Origin: Erwinia sp. E602
GTDB taxonomy: Bacteria; Pseudomonadota; Gammaproteobacteria; Enterobacterales; Enterobacteriaceae
NCBI RefSeq assembly: GCF_018141005.1
Contig: NZ_CP046582.1
Location: 1,984,001 to 2,048,000 of the forward strand
Length of the DNA stretch: 64,000 bases
Direction: 5' to 3'
Both the position numbers and the translations under genes were made by a program. Under the pieces are notes generated by a model. It had not been told where the DNA came from, did not search any database, and saw nothing but the letters and a program-made list of their open reading frames with translations. Positions 55,523 through 63,048 of this stretch are shown here, one piece after another; position 1 is the stretch's first letter, and each line of letters starts with the position of its first letter.

Positions 55523-58414
55523 ATGAGTAAAGCAACATTAGTGGTGGTTGGGCACGGCATGGTCGGCCACCATTTTCTTGAGCAACTGGTCAGTAAAGGG
55601 CTGCACCTGCGTTATCAGGTGATCGTCTACGGTGAAGAGCGGCACGTGGCTTACGATCGCGTGCATCTGTCGGAGTATTTTGCCGGTAAGGGCCACGCCG
55701 AGCTGTCGCTGGTGGCGGAGGGCTTTAGCGAGCAGAGCGGCATTGAGATGCGCACCGGCCGCGAGGTGGTGGCCATCGACCGCCAGCGGCAGTGCGTTAC
55801 CGAGGCGGACGGCCGCGAGCAGCGCTACGACCGGCTGGTGCTGGCCACCGGCTCCTATCCGTTCGTGCCGCCGCTGGCGGGCGGCGACGGGCCGGGCTGT
55901 TTTGTCTACCGCACGCTGGACGATCTGGACGCGCTGGCCGCCAGGGCGGCGGGGGCCACGCGCGGGGTGGTGATCGGCGGCGGCCTGCTGGGGCTGGAGG
56001 CGGCGAACGCGCTGAAGCAGCTGGGGCTGGAGACGGCGGTGGTCGAGTTTGCCCCGCGCCTGATGGCGGTGCAGCTGGACGACGGCGGCGCGGCGATGCT
56101 GCGGCGCAAGATCGGCGCGCTGGGGGTTGAGGTGCATACCGGCAAGTCCACCCAGCAGATTGTTACCGAAGCGGACGGCAGCCTGCGGCTCGATTTTGCC
56201 GACGGCAGCAGCCTGGCGACCGACCTGGTGCTGTTCTCGGCCGGCATCCGCCCGCGCGACCGGCTGGCGGCGGCCTGCGGGCTGCAGCTGGGCGCGCGCG
56301 GCGGCATTGAGATCAACGACCTGTGCACGACCTCAGACCCCAGCATCTCGGCGATCGGCGAGTGCGCGTTGTGGAACGGCCAGCTGTTTGGCCTGGTGGC
56401 CCCCGGCTACCAGATGGCGCGGGTGGTGGCCGCCATGCTGGCCGGCGAGAGCGCGGCGTTTATCGGCGCGGACATGAGTACCAAACTGAAGCTGCTGGGG
56501 GTGGAGGTGGCGTCGCTGGGCGACGCCCACGCGCGCACGCCGGGCAGCCAGAGCTACAGCTGGACCAGCGAACCGAAAGAGGTCTACAAGAAAATCGTGG
56601 TGTCGGCGGACGGCAAAAGCCTGCTCGGCGGCGTGCTGGTCGGCGACAGCAGCGAGTACAGTACGCTGCTGCAGATGATGCTCAACGGCATGGCGCTGCC
56701 GGCGTCACCGGAGAGCCTGATCCTGCCGCAGAGCGAGGGCGCGCCGGCCAGAGCGCTGGGCGTCGCCGCGCTGCCGGACAGCGCGCAGATCTGCTCCTGC
56801 TACAGCGTCAGCAAGGGCGATATCTGCCGCGCGGTGCAGGACGGCTGCGGCGATCTGCCGGCGGTAAAAAGCTGTACCAGAGCCGGTACCGGCTGCGGCG
56901 GCTGTACCGCGCTGGTGAAACAGGTGATGGAGTACCAGCTGGCGGCGCAGGGCGTCGAGGTGAAGAAAGACGTCTGTGAACACTTCCCGTGGTCGCGCCA
57001 GGAGCTGCACTCGCTGATCCGCGTTAACCGCATCAAAACCTTTGACCAGCTGATCGCCGCCCACGGCCGCGGGCGCGGCTGTGAAGTCTGTAAACCGCTG
57101 GTCGGCTCGCTGCTGGCCTCCTGCTGGAACGAGTATCTGCTTAAGCCTCAGCACCTGCCGCTGCAGGACACCAACGACCGCTACTTTGCCAATATCCAGA
57201 AGGATGGCACCTACTCGGTGGTGCCGCGCATTCCGGCCGGCGAGATCACCCCGCAGGGGCTGATCGTCATCGGCGAGGTGGCCGCGCGCTACAACCTGTA
57301 CACCAAAATTACCGGCGGCCAGCGCATCGACCTGTTTGGTGCCACCCTTGAGCAGCTGCCCGCCATCTGGCAGACGCTGACCGACGCCGGCTTTGAGACC
57401 GGCCACGCCTACGGCAAGTCGCTGCGCACGGTGAAATCCTGCGTCGGCTCCACCTGGTGCCGCTACGGCGTGCAGGACTCCACCGGCTTCGCCATCCGGC
57501 TGGAAGACCGCTACAAAGGGCTGCGCGCGCCGCATAAGATCAAAATGGCGGTCTCCGGCTGCACCCGCGAGTGCGCCGAGGCGCAGAGCAAGGATATCGG
57601 GGTGATCGCCACCGAGAACGGCTGGAACCTCTACGTCTGCGGCAACGGCGGCATGAAGCCGCGCCACGCCGATCTGTTCGCCAGCGACCTGGACGATGAC
57701 ACGCTGATCCGCTACGTCGATCGCCTGCTGATGTTCTATATCCGCACCGCCGATCGTCTGCAGCGCACCAGCGTGTGGATGGATAACCTTGAGGGTGGGC
57801 TGGACTACCTGCGCCAGGTGGTGATTGAGGACGTGCTGGGCATCAATGCCGAGCTGGAGCAGGAGATGGCGCAGGTGGTGGCGAGCTACCAGTGCGAATG
57901 GCAGACCACGCTGGCGGACGACGACCGGCTGGCGCTGTTCCGCAGCACGGTGAACAGCAGCGAGGCGGACGAAACCATCCGCTGGCAGCAGACCCGCGGG
58001 CAGATCCGCCCGGCCAGCGACCTGCCGCCGGTGCTGCCGGTGGTGGCGCCGCCTGCCGCCTGGAACGCGGTGTGCCGGCTGGAGCAGATCCCGTCTGACG
58101 CCGGGATCGGCGCGCGGCTCGGCAGCCAGCGCATCGCGCTGTTCCGCCACGGCGACCGGGTGTGGGCGCTGGATGATAACGAACCGGGCACCACGGCCAG
58201 CGTGCTGTCACGCGGCCTGCTCGGCGACGCCGCCGGTGAACCGCTGGTTGTCTCGCCGCTGTACAAACAGCGCTTCCGCCTGCGCGACGGCCAGAGCCTC
58301 GATAATCCGCAGCTGGCGCTGCGCTGCTGGCCGGTGAAGATAGAGCAGGGCCAGGTGTGGGTAGCGGCCGCGCCGCTGATTGTCACCAGCATAAAAGACG
58401 CGATTACCGCGTAA
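55523..58414 (+). CDS. nasB: Assimilatory NAD(P)H nitrite reductase, NirB-NirD fusion
   Basis: 963 residues. In order: FAD/NAD-binding domains (~1-400; LVVVGHGMVGHHF and VIGGGLLGLEAANALK), a BFD-type [2Fe-2S] site with CSCYSVSKGDI and CTRAGTGCGGC (~425-465), the sirohaem/[4Fe-4S] nitrite-reductase halves (CVGSTWCRYGVQDS and SGCTRECAEAQSKDIG), and a C-terminal NirD-like Rieske fold (~850-960) without Rieske Cys/His ligands, as in NirD. It reduces nitrite to ammonia with six electrons and needs sirohaem, made by the next gene. E. coli has this as separate NirB and NirD. In Klebsiella the matching gene is nasB. Confidence 0.95.
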   Translation: MSKATLVVVGHGMVGHHFLEQLVSKGLHLRYQVIVYGEERHVAYDRVHLSEYFAGKGHAELSLVAEGFSEQSGIEMRTGREVVAIDRQRQCVTEADGREQRYDRLVLATGSYPFVPPLAGGDGPGCFVYRTLDDLDALAARAAGATRGVVIGGGLLGLEAANALKQLGLETAVVEFAPRLMAVQLDDGGAAMLRRKIGALGVEVHTGKSTQQIVTEADGSLRLDFADGSSLATDLVLFSAGIRPRDRLAAACGLQLGARGGIEINDLCTTSDPSISAIGECALWNGQLFGLVAPGYQMARVVAAMLAGESAAFIGADMSTKLKLLGVEVASLGDAHARTPGSQSYSWTSEPKEVYKKIVVSADGKSLLGGVLVGDSSEYSTLLQMMLNGMALPASPESLILPQSEGAPARALGVAALPDSAQICSCYSVSKGDICRAVQDGCGDLPAVKSCTRAGTGCGGCTALVKQVMEYQLAAQGVEVKKDVCEHFPWSRQELHSLIRVNRIKTFDQLIAAHGRGRGCEVCKPLVGSLLASCWNEYLLKPQHLPLQDTNDRYFANIQKDGTYSVVPRIPAGEITPQGLIVIGEVAARYNLYTKITGGQRIDLFGATLEQLPAIWQTLTDAGFETGHAYGKSLRTVKSCVGSTWCRYGVQDSTGFAIRLEDRYKGLRAPHKIKMAVSGCTRECAEAQSKDIGVIATENGWNLYVCGNGGMKPRHADLFASDLDDDTLIRYVDRLLMFYIRTADRLQRTSVWMDNLEGGLDYLRQVVIEDVLGINAELEQEMAQVVASYQCEWQTTLADDDRLALFRSTVNSSEADETIRWQQTRGQIRPASDLPPVLPVVAPPAAWNAVCRLEQIPSDAGIGARLGSQRIALFRHGDRVWALDDNEPGTTASVLSRGLLGDAAGEPLVVSPLYKQRFRLRDGQSLDNPQLALRCWPVKIEQGQVWVAAAPLIVTSIKDAITA

Positions 58415-58423
58415 GGAGCGACC

Positions 58424-59335
58424 ATGACGCTGAATATTGCCGGCATTGAAACGCTGCTGGCGCGCGCGAAAGCCAGCGCCGACCGCGCTAACGGTTCGGG
58501 AAGCGATAACGCTGACGGCAGCGGGGATAACGGCGAGTCTAACGGCGGCGAAAACGTCCCCGGCAGCGTCTGGCTGGTGGGGGCCGGGCCGGGGGCCTCC
58601 GATCTGCTGACGGTGCGGGCGCTGCGGCTGATCGAACAGGCGCAGGTGGTGGTTTATGACCGGCTGGTCAGCGCCGGGGTGATGGCGCTGATCCCACCTG
58701 AGGCGCTGTGCATCGACGTGGGTAAAACGCCGGGCTTTCACGCCATGAGCCAGCAGCAGATCAACCAGCTGCTGGTCGACCTGGCCCGCGCCGGCCAGCA
58801 GGTGCTGCGGCTGAAGGGCGGCGACCCCTTTGTGTTCGGCCGCGGCGGCGAGGAGATGCAGTGGCTGCAGCAGGCGGGGATCGCCTGCCATATCGTGCCG
58901 GGGATCACCGCCGCCACCGGCTGCGCGGCGGCCAGCGGCATTCCGCTGACCCACCGCGGGCTGGCGCAGTCGGTGCGCTTTATCACCGGCCACCACAGCA
59001 GCGGCAAGCCAGAGCACGACTGGCGCAGCCTGCGCGATGCGCAGCAGACGCTGGTGTTCTATATGGGGCTGACCTGGTGCGCGGAGCTGAGCGCACAGCT
59101 GATCGCCCACGGCCGCGACGCCGCCACCCCGGTGGCGATCGTTGAACGCGGCACCCGCGCCGATCAGCGCGTGATCGTCACCCGGCTGGACAGGCTGGCT
59201 GCCACGGTAGCGGAGCAGCAGCCGCAGTCGCCGGGGCTGCTGATTATTGGTGACGTGGTGGGGTTATACACGGCGGCGCAGGCCGCGATGCATCATGCGG
59301 AGTCGGCGCCGTGCGCAGAACGGGCAGGAGGATAA
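58424..59335 (+). CDS. cobA: Uroporphyrinogen-III C-methyltransferase (SUMT) with low-complexity N-terminus
   Basis: 303 residues. The SUMT domain begins near residue 46: WLVGAGPGASDLLTVRAL, VVVYDRLVS, RLKGGDPFVFGRGGEE, PGITAATGCAAASGIPLTHR. It makes precorrin-2 for sirohaem, the cofactor of the nitrite reductase encoded just upstream. The first 45 residues are unusual: after a short helix, a Ser/Gly/Asn/Asp-rich stretch (GSGSDNADGSGDNGES) absent from CobA/NirE relatives, probably a flexible tail. It ends inside a 15-bp tandem repeat. Confidence 0.93.
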   Translation: MTLNIAGIETLLARAKASADRANGSGSDNADGSGDNGESNGGENVPGSVWLVGAGPGASDLLTVRALRLIEQAQVVVYDRLVSAGVMALIPPEALCIDVGKTPGFHAMSQQQINQLLVDLARAGQQVLRLKGGDPFVFGRGGEEMQWLQQAGIACHIVPGITAATGCAAASGIPLTHRGLAQSVRFITGHHSSGKPEHDWRSLRDAQQTLVFYMGLTWCAELSAQLIAHGRDAATPVAIVERGTRADQRVIVTRLDRLAATVAEQQPQSPGLLIIGDVVGLYTAAQAAMHHAESAPCAERAGG

Positions 59336-59349
59336 CGGGCAGGAGGATA
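59320..59349 (+). repeat. Two perfect copies of a 15-bp repeat across the cobA stop
   Basis: ACGGGCAGGAGGATA occurs twice in tandem (59320-59334, 59335-59349) and a third copy begins (ACGGG). The cobA TAA is at 59333-59335. The unit contains AGGAGG, a ribosome-binding site with no gene behind it, suggesting that a downstream gene was lost. Confidence 0.9.
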
Positions 59350-59375
59350 ACGGGTGCTGACCCGGCGGCCGCACC

Positions 59376-60176
59376 TCAGGCGGCCACCAGCACCTTCACG
59401 CCTAACGCCTCAAACGCCGCCACCGACTGCTGAGAGATGCCGCTGTCGGTGATCAGGTACTGGATTTTGTTCCAGTCGCAGGGCAGCGCAAACATCGACA
59501 CCTTGTCAATTTTGCTGGAGTCGGCCACCACGTAAACCGTGTTGGCCGAGTTGATCATCGCGTTTTTCACCTTGATATCGGTTTCGCTGGGGAAACTGAG
59601 GCCGAGGCGCGGTGAGATGCAGGCGGTGGCAAGAAACAGCTTCTCGGCCAGCACGTTTTCAAAGAAACCGGCCGCCTTCTCACCGGAGGTGGAGAGCGTC
59701 GGAAATTTGAAGGTGCCGCCGGTCAGCAGGATATTAATGCCCGGTTCGCCGCCCAGCTTAAGGGCAATATTCACCGCGTTGGTCACCACCGACAGGCGGC
59801 GGATATGGTTCATATGGTTGGCGATGGCGGTGGTAGTGGTACCGCTATCGAAAATCACCGTGTCACCGTTTTCGATCTGCTGCGCCGCCAGCTGACCGAT
59901 GGCGTCCTTGGCTTCCATATGCGTCTGCCGCTCCAGCAGCAGCGCGCCGGTGTTCTGCTTGCCGGTCATCAGCGTGGCCCCGCCGTGATAGCGCTGCACG
60001 TACCCCTCTTTCTGCAGCACGCGCAGGTCGGTGCGGATGGTGGCTTCGGTCAGATTAAACGCTTCGGTCAGCGCCTTCACCGTCACCGTGCCGTCCTCAC
60101 GGATCATCTCAAGAATCTTTTCACGCCGCTGCAGCATATCAGCCAATTGTTCATTTTTGCTTTTCAAGTGAAACAC
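59376..60176 (-). CDS. DeoR/GlpR family sugar-metabolism repressor
   Basis: 266 residues from GTG 60176; TTG 60167, 8 bases after GGAG, is an equally good start. The winged helix-turn-helix is at ~17-70 (RREKILEMIREDGTVTVKAL, EATIRTDLRVLQKEG, QRYHGGA) and the sugar-phosphate sensor domain (DeoRC) follows: DTVIFDSGTTTTAIA and LLTGGTFKFPT. Divergent from the SDR/ABC operon, which it most likely represses until a phosphorylated sugar or polyol appears. It belongs to the subgroup linked with tetritol and pentitol operons, but the effector is unknown. Confidence 0.93.
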   Translation of the reverse strand: MFHLKSKNEQLADMLQRREKILEMIREDGTVTVKALTEAFNLTEATIRTDLRVLQKEGYVQRYHGGATLMTGKQNTGALLLERQTHMEAKDAIGQLAAQQIENGDTVIFDSGTTTTAIANHMNHIRRLSVVTNAVNIALKLGGEPGINILLTGGTFKFPTLSTSGEKAAGFFENVLAEKLFLATACISPRLGLSFPSETDIKVKNAMINSANTVYVVADSSKIDKVSMFALPCDWNKIQYLITDSGISQQSVAAFEALGVKVLVAA

Positions 60177-60570
60177 TCCGTTTGCCTGATTACCGCCAAA
60201 CCTGCATGCCAGTCAACCCCTTGCGCTGGATATTACCCGCCGACTAAGGCAAATGCGAGGGCTGCCATAAAAGGTTTTTCATTTTCGAACGAAAGTCATT
60301 TTTTGGCACATGCTTGATTTATATCAGATTTGTCTGACAAGTCAGCAGCGTGCACAGCGGTACTAAACAAAAAAACCAGACTTTACAGGTATTTAACGTT
60401 TTCGTTTGTTTTTGTTTGAAACATGATCTTCTCCACATTCTGTCGACAAACGATAGCGTATATTTTTATTCGAAAATCAATGGTCGCTACTGAACCCGCA
60501 AGAAGTCAGCTTTTCGGCCTGCGAACCCCTTCAGAACACCTGACCGTCACCGCTTAAGGAGCAACGGCAC
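60177..60570. promoter_or_regulatory. Divergent control region of deoR-type and SDR/ABC operons
   Basis: 394 A+T-rich bases with several related strings: TTTCG-AA-CGAAA (60283-60294), CGTTTTCGTTTG (60398-60409) followed by TTTTTGTTTGAAA, and ATTCGAAAA (60468-60476). DeoR-family repressors often bind repeated CGAAA/TTTCG motifs, so these are candidate operators. Promoter boxes were not assigned. Confidence 0.5.
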
Positions 60571-61368
60571 ATGAGTAACGAATACGACGTAAACCTGCGT
60601 CACGGCGTGGATATCAATACTGACCTCAGCGGCAAGGTTGCCGTGGTGACCGGCGGGCTGGGCGGCATTGCCATGGCCAGCAACGAGATGCTGCTGGCGA
60701 AAGGCGCCAGCCTGGCGCTGCTCTACCCGGCCTTTGAGCAGGGCAAAGTCGCCGACGTTGCCAGCCAGTTTGACGCCGACCGCGTGCAGTTCGTCCAGTG
60801 CGACGTCACCGACCCGGATTCCGTCGAGCAGGCGATTGTCCAGGTGGAAGCGCACTACGGCCACATCGATATTCTGGTCAACTGCGCCGGCTACGTGATG
60901 CTGCAGCCGGTACTGGAAACCGACTTCGCCGAGTGGCAGAAGCAGGTGGCGGTGAACCTGACCGGGCCGTTCCTCACCTCGCAGGCGGTGGGCAAACGCA
61001 TGGTTAAGGCCGGCCGCGGCGGCAAAATTATCAATATCGCCTCGCAGGCGGCGTCGATCGCCATCGACAACCACGTGGCCTATACCTCGGCCAAAGCGGG
61101 CCTGCTGGGCATGACCAAAGTGATGGCGAAAGAGTTCGCGCCGCACAAAATTAACGTGAATACCCTGTCACCGACCGTGGTGCTGACGCCGATGGGCGAG
61201 AAGGCCTGGCGCGGTGAGAAGGGCGAAGCGATGAAGAAGCTGATCCCGATGGGGCGTTTTGCCTACACCGATGAGATTGCCGCCGCGGTGCTGTTCTTTG
61301 CCGGCAACGGCAGCGACATGATCACCGGTGCGGATCTGATGATCGACGGTGGCTTTACCATCTGGTAA
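60571..61368 (+). CDS. SDR family polyol dehydrogenase
   Basis: 265 residues, classical short-chain dehydrogenase: VAVVTGGLGGIAMA (a TGGxxGI variant of the NAD site), CDVTDPDSVEQA, VNCAGYV (the usual NNAG is NCAG), catalytic Ser in NIASQAAS, and YTSAKAG (YxxxK). Layout next to a sugar ABC importer and a DeoR regulator resembles D-threitol and other polyol dehydrogenase operons, so it may oxidise the imported polyol. The substrate cannot be read from sequence. Confidence 0.88.
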   Translation: MSNEYDVNLRHGVDINTDLSGKVAVVTGGLGGIAMASNEMLLAKGASLALLYPAFEQGKVADVASQFDADRVQFVQCDVTDPDSVEQAIVQVEAHYGHIDILVNCAGYVMLQPVLETDFAEWQKQVAVNLTGPFLTSQAVGKRMVKAGRGGKIINIASQAASIAIDNHVAYTSAKAGLLGMTKVMAKEFAPHKINVNTLSPTVVLTPMGEKAWRGEKGEAMKKLIPMGRFAYTDEIAAAVLFFAGNGSDMITGADLMIDGGFTIW

Positions 61369-61449
61369 TCGCCGCCCGCCACACCAGTGAAACCGCAGTA
61401 CCCAAGAAACGCTGTACCTACACATAACAATTATAGCGAGAACGTCACC

Positions 61450-62385
61450 ATGAAAATGCGTTTAACCCTGTTAGCCCTGGCTACCGCCTGCTCCTTCTCC
61501 CACGCGGTCAGCGCGGCGGAAAAAGGCACCATCATGATCCTGGTTAACTCCCTGGATAACCCGTACTACGCCTCTGAAGCCAAAGGGGCCAACCTGAAGG
61601 CGCAGGAGCTGGGCTACAAAACGTCGGTGCTGTCCCACGGTGAAGACGTGAAGAAGCAGAGCGAACTGATCGACGCCGCCATCGGTAAAAAAGTGCAGGG
61701 CATCATTCTGGACAACGCCGACTCCACCGCCAGCGTGGCGGCGATCCAGAAGGCCAAAGACGCCGGGATCCCGGTGGTGCTGATCAACCGCGAAATCCCG
61801 GTGGATGACGTGGCGCTGGAGCAGATAACCCACAACAACTTCCAGGCAGGTTCTGACGTCGCCAACGTGTTCGTTGAGAAGATGGGCGAGAAGGGCAAAT
61901 ACGCCGAACTGGCCTGTAACCTTGCCGACAACAACTGCGTGACCCGCTCTAAATCCTTCCACCAGGTGCTGGATCAGTACCCGGACATGCAGAGCGTGGC
62001 GAAGCAGGATGCCAAAGGCACCCTGATCGACGGCAAGCGCATCATGGACAGCATCCTGCAGGCGCACCCGGACGTGAAGGGCGTGATCTGCGGTAACGGC
62101 CCGGTTGCGCTGGGTGCGATCGCCGCGCTGAAGGCCGCCGGCCGCAGCGATGTGATCGTGGTGGGCATCGACGGCAGCAACGACGAGCGTGACGCGGTGA
62201 AAGCCGGCACCCTGAAGTCAACGGTGATGCTGCAGGCGCAGGCGATTGCCGCGCAGGGCGTGACCGACCTGGATAACTTCATTCAGAAAGGCGTGAAGCC
62301 GGAGAAACAGCGCGTGATGTTCCGCGGCATTCTGATCAACCAGGAGAATGCTGACAAGGTCCAGGACTTCAACTTCAAATCCTGA
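61450..62385 (+). CDS. Sugar/polyol ABC transporter periplasmic binding protein (RbsB-like)
   Basis: 311 residues from ATG 61450; upstream in-frame codons are not part of it. Signal peptide to about residue 22 (SHAVSAA). Type I periplasmic binding fold: IMILVNSLDNPYYASEAKGA, AIGKKVQGIILDNADS, VLINREIPVDD, VICGNGPVALGAIAALKAAG, VVGIDGS. It has an uncommon cysteine pair ACNLADNNC. It feeds the ATPase encoded at 63049. Confidence 0.92.
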   Translation: MKMRLTLLALATACSFSHAVSAAEKGTIMILVNSLDNPYYASEAKGANLKAQELGYKTSVLSHGEDVKKQSELIDAAIGKKVQGIILDNADSTASVAAIQKAKDAGIPVVLINREIPVDDVALEQITHNNFQAGSDVANVFVEKMGEKGKYAELACNLADNNCVTRSKSFHQVLDQYPDMQSVAKQDAKGTLIDGKRIMDSILQAHPDVKGVICGNGPVALGAIAALKAAGRSDVIVVGIDGSNDERDAVKAGTLKSTVMLQAQAIAAQGVTDLDNFIQKGVKPEKQRVMFRGILINQENADKVQDFNFKS

Positions 62386-62426
62386 TGTTAACGCTGCGCC
62401 CCGCAAGGGGCGCAAAGGAGCGAATT

Positions 62427-63038
62427 ATGTCCAGGCGTGTCTGGCTGGCAGTAGCCACTTTAGCCCTCGGGGGCTGCCGTATTGTGTCGCAGCAGGAGCT
62501 TCAGGATCTGAAAAATCCACCGAATCCCGCGCTGGCCAATGTAACCACCACCTATCAGCAGAAAATTGTGCCGCAGATCCTCAGCGAGGCGAAGCCGCTG
62601 GCTGAGCTGATGAGTGCCCTTAAGGGTGCAAAAGATTTTGACGCCGCCTGTAAGCAGTCCGGCTACCGCAGCCAGGAAGAGAACCCGTGCGTGTTCACGG
62701 TGAAGGTGCTGGGCACCGTTACCGCGGTGAATACCACCTCACGCAGCGGCAAAATGACCGTCAGAGACGCCAGCGGCCTTGAGGTTGCGGTGCAGATCGG
62801 GCCGACCATCCGCGGTACCGCGCTGCGCGACGCCTATAAGGGCGTGAGCTATCAGGACTTTAACGACCAGGTGCTGTTTGGCGACTATGGCAAGGCGATC
62901 AACACCCTCGCGTCCGATGAGATTAAAAAGCTGCAGCCGAAAGTCGGCGACAGCGTTGAAGTCGACGGCGTATTCAGCAGCTGGGACGTGCCGCAAACCC
63001 CGGCGGACATTACCCCCGCACGCGTAGTTCGTCAGTGA
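62427..63038 (+). CDS. DUF2291-like lipoprotein in sugar ABC operon
   Basis: 203 residues from ATG 62427, after AAAGGAG. Lipobox LALGGC (Cys ~17). The rest (VFTVKVLGTVTAVNTTSRSGKMTVR, VAVQIGPTIRGTALRDAYKGVSY) has an OB-like beta-strand pattern and matches the DUF2291 family as I remember it, which is found beside polyol ABC transporters such as the rhizobial erythritol system. Role unknown; perhaps a periplasmic accessory to the binding protein. Confidence 0.78.
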   Translation: MSRRVWLAVATLALGGCRIVSQQELQDLKNPPNPALANVTTTYQQKIVPQILSEAKPLAELMSALKGAKDFDAACKQSGYRSQEENPCVFTVKVLGTVTAVNTTSRSGKMTVRDASGLEVAVQIGPTIRGTALRDAYKGVSYQDFNDQVLFGDYGKAINTLASDEIKKLQPKVGDSVEVDGVFSSWDVPQTPADITPARVVRQ

Positions 63039-63048
63039 GGAGCTGGGA

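Noticed and set aside
56705..58150. Long antisense frame inside the nitrite reductase gene (and similar ones at 27583-28773, 34575-35846, 35918-37225)
   Set aside because: All lie opposite certain genes and show compositional shadow protein with no recognisable domain or ribosome site.
59354..59400. Small gene starting at GTG after the second AGGAGG beyond cobA
   Set aside because: The frame runs into the convergent regulator gene and encodes Pro/Arg-rich sequence with no family resemblance.
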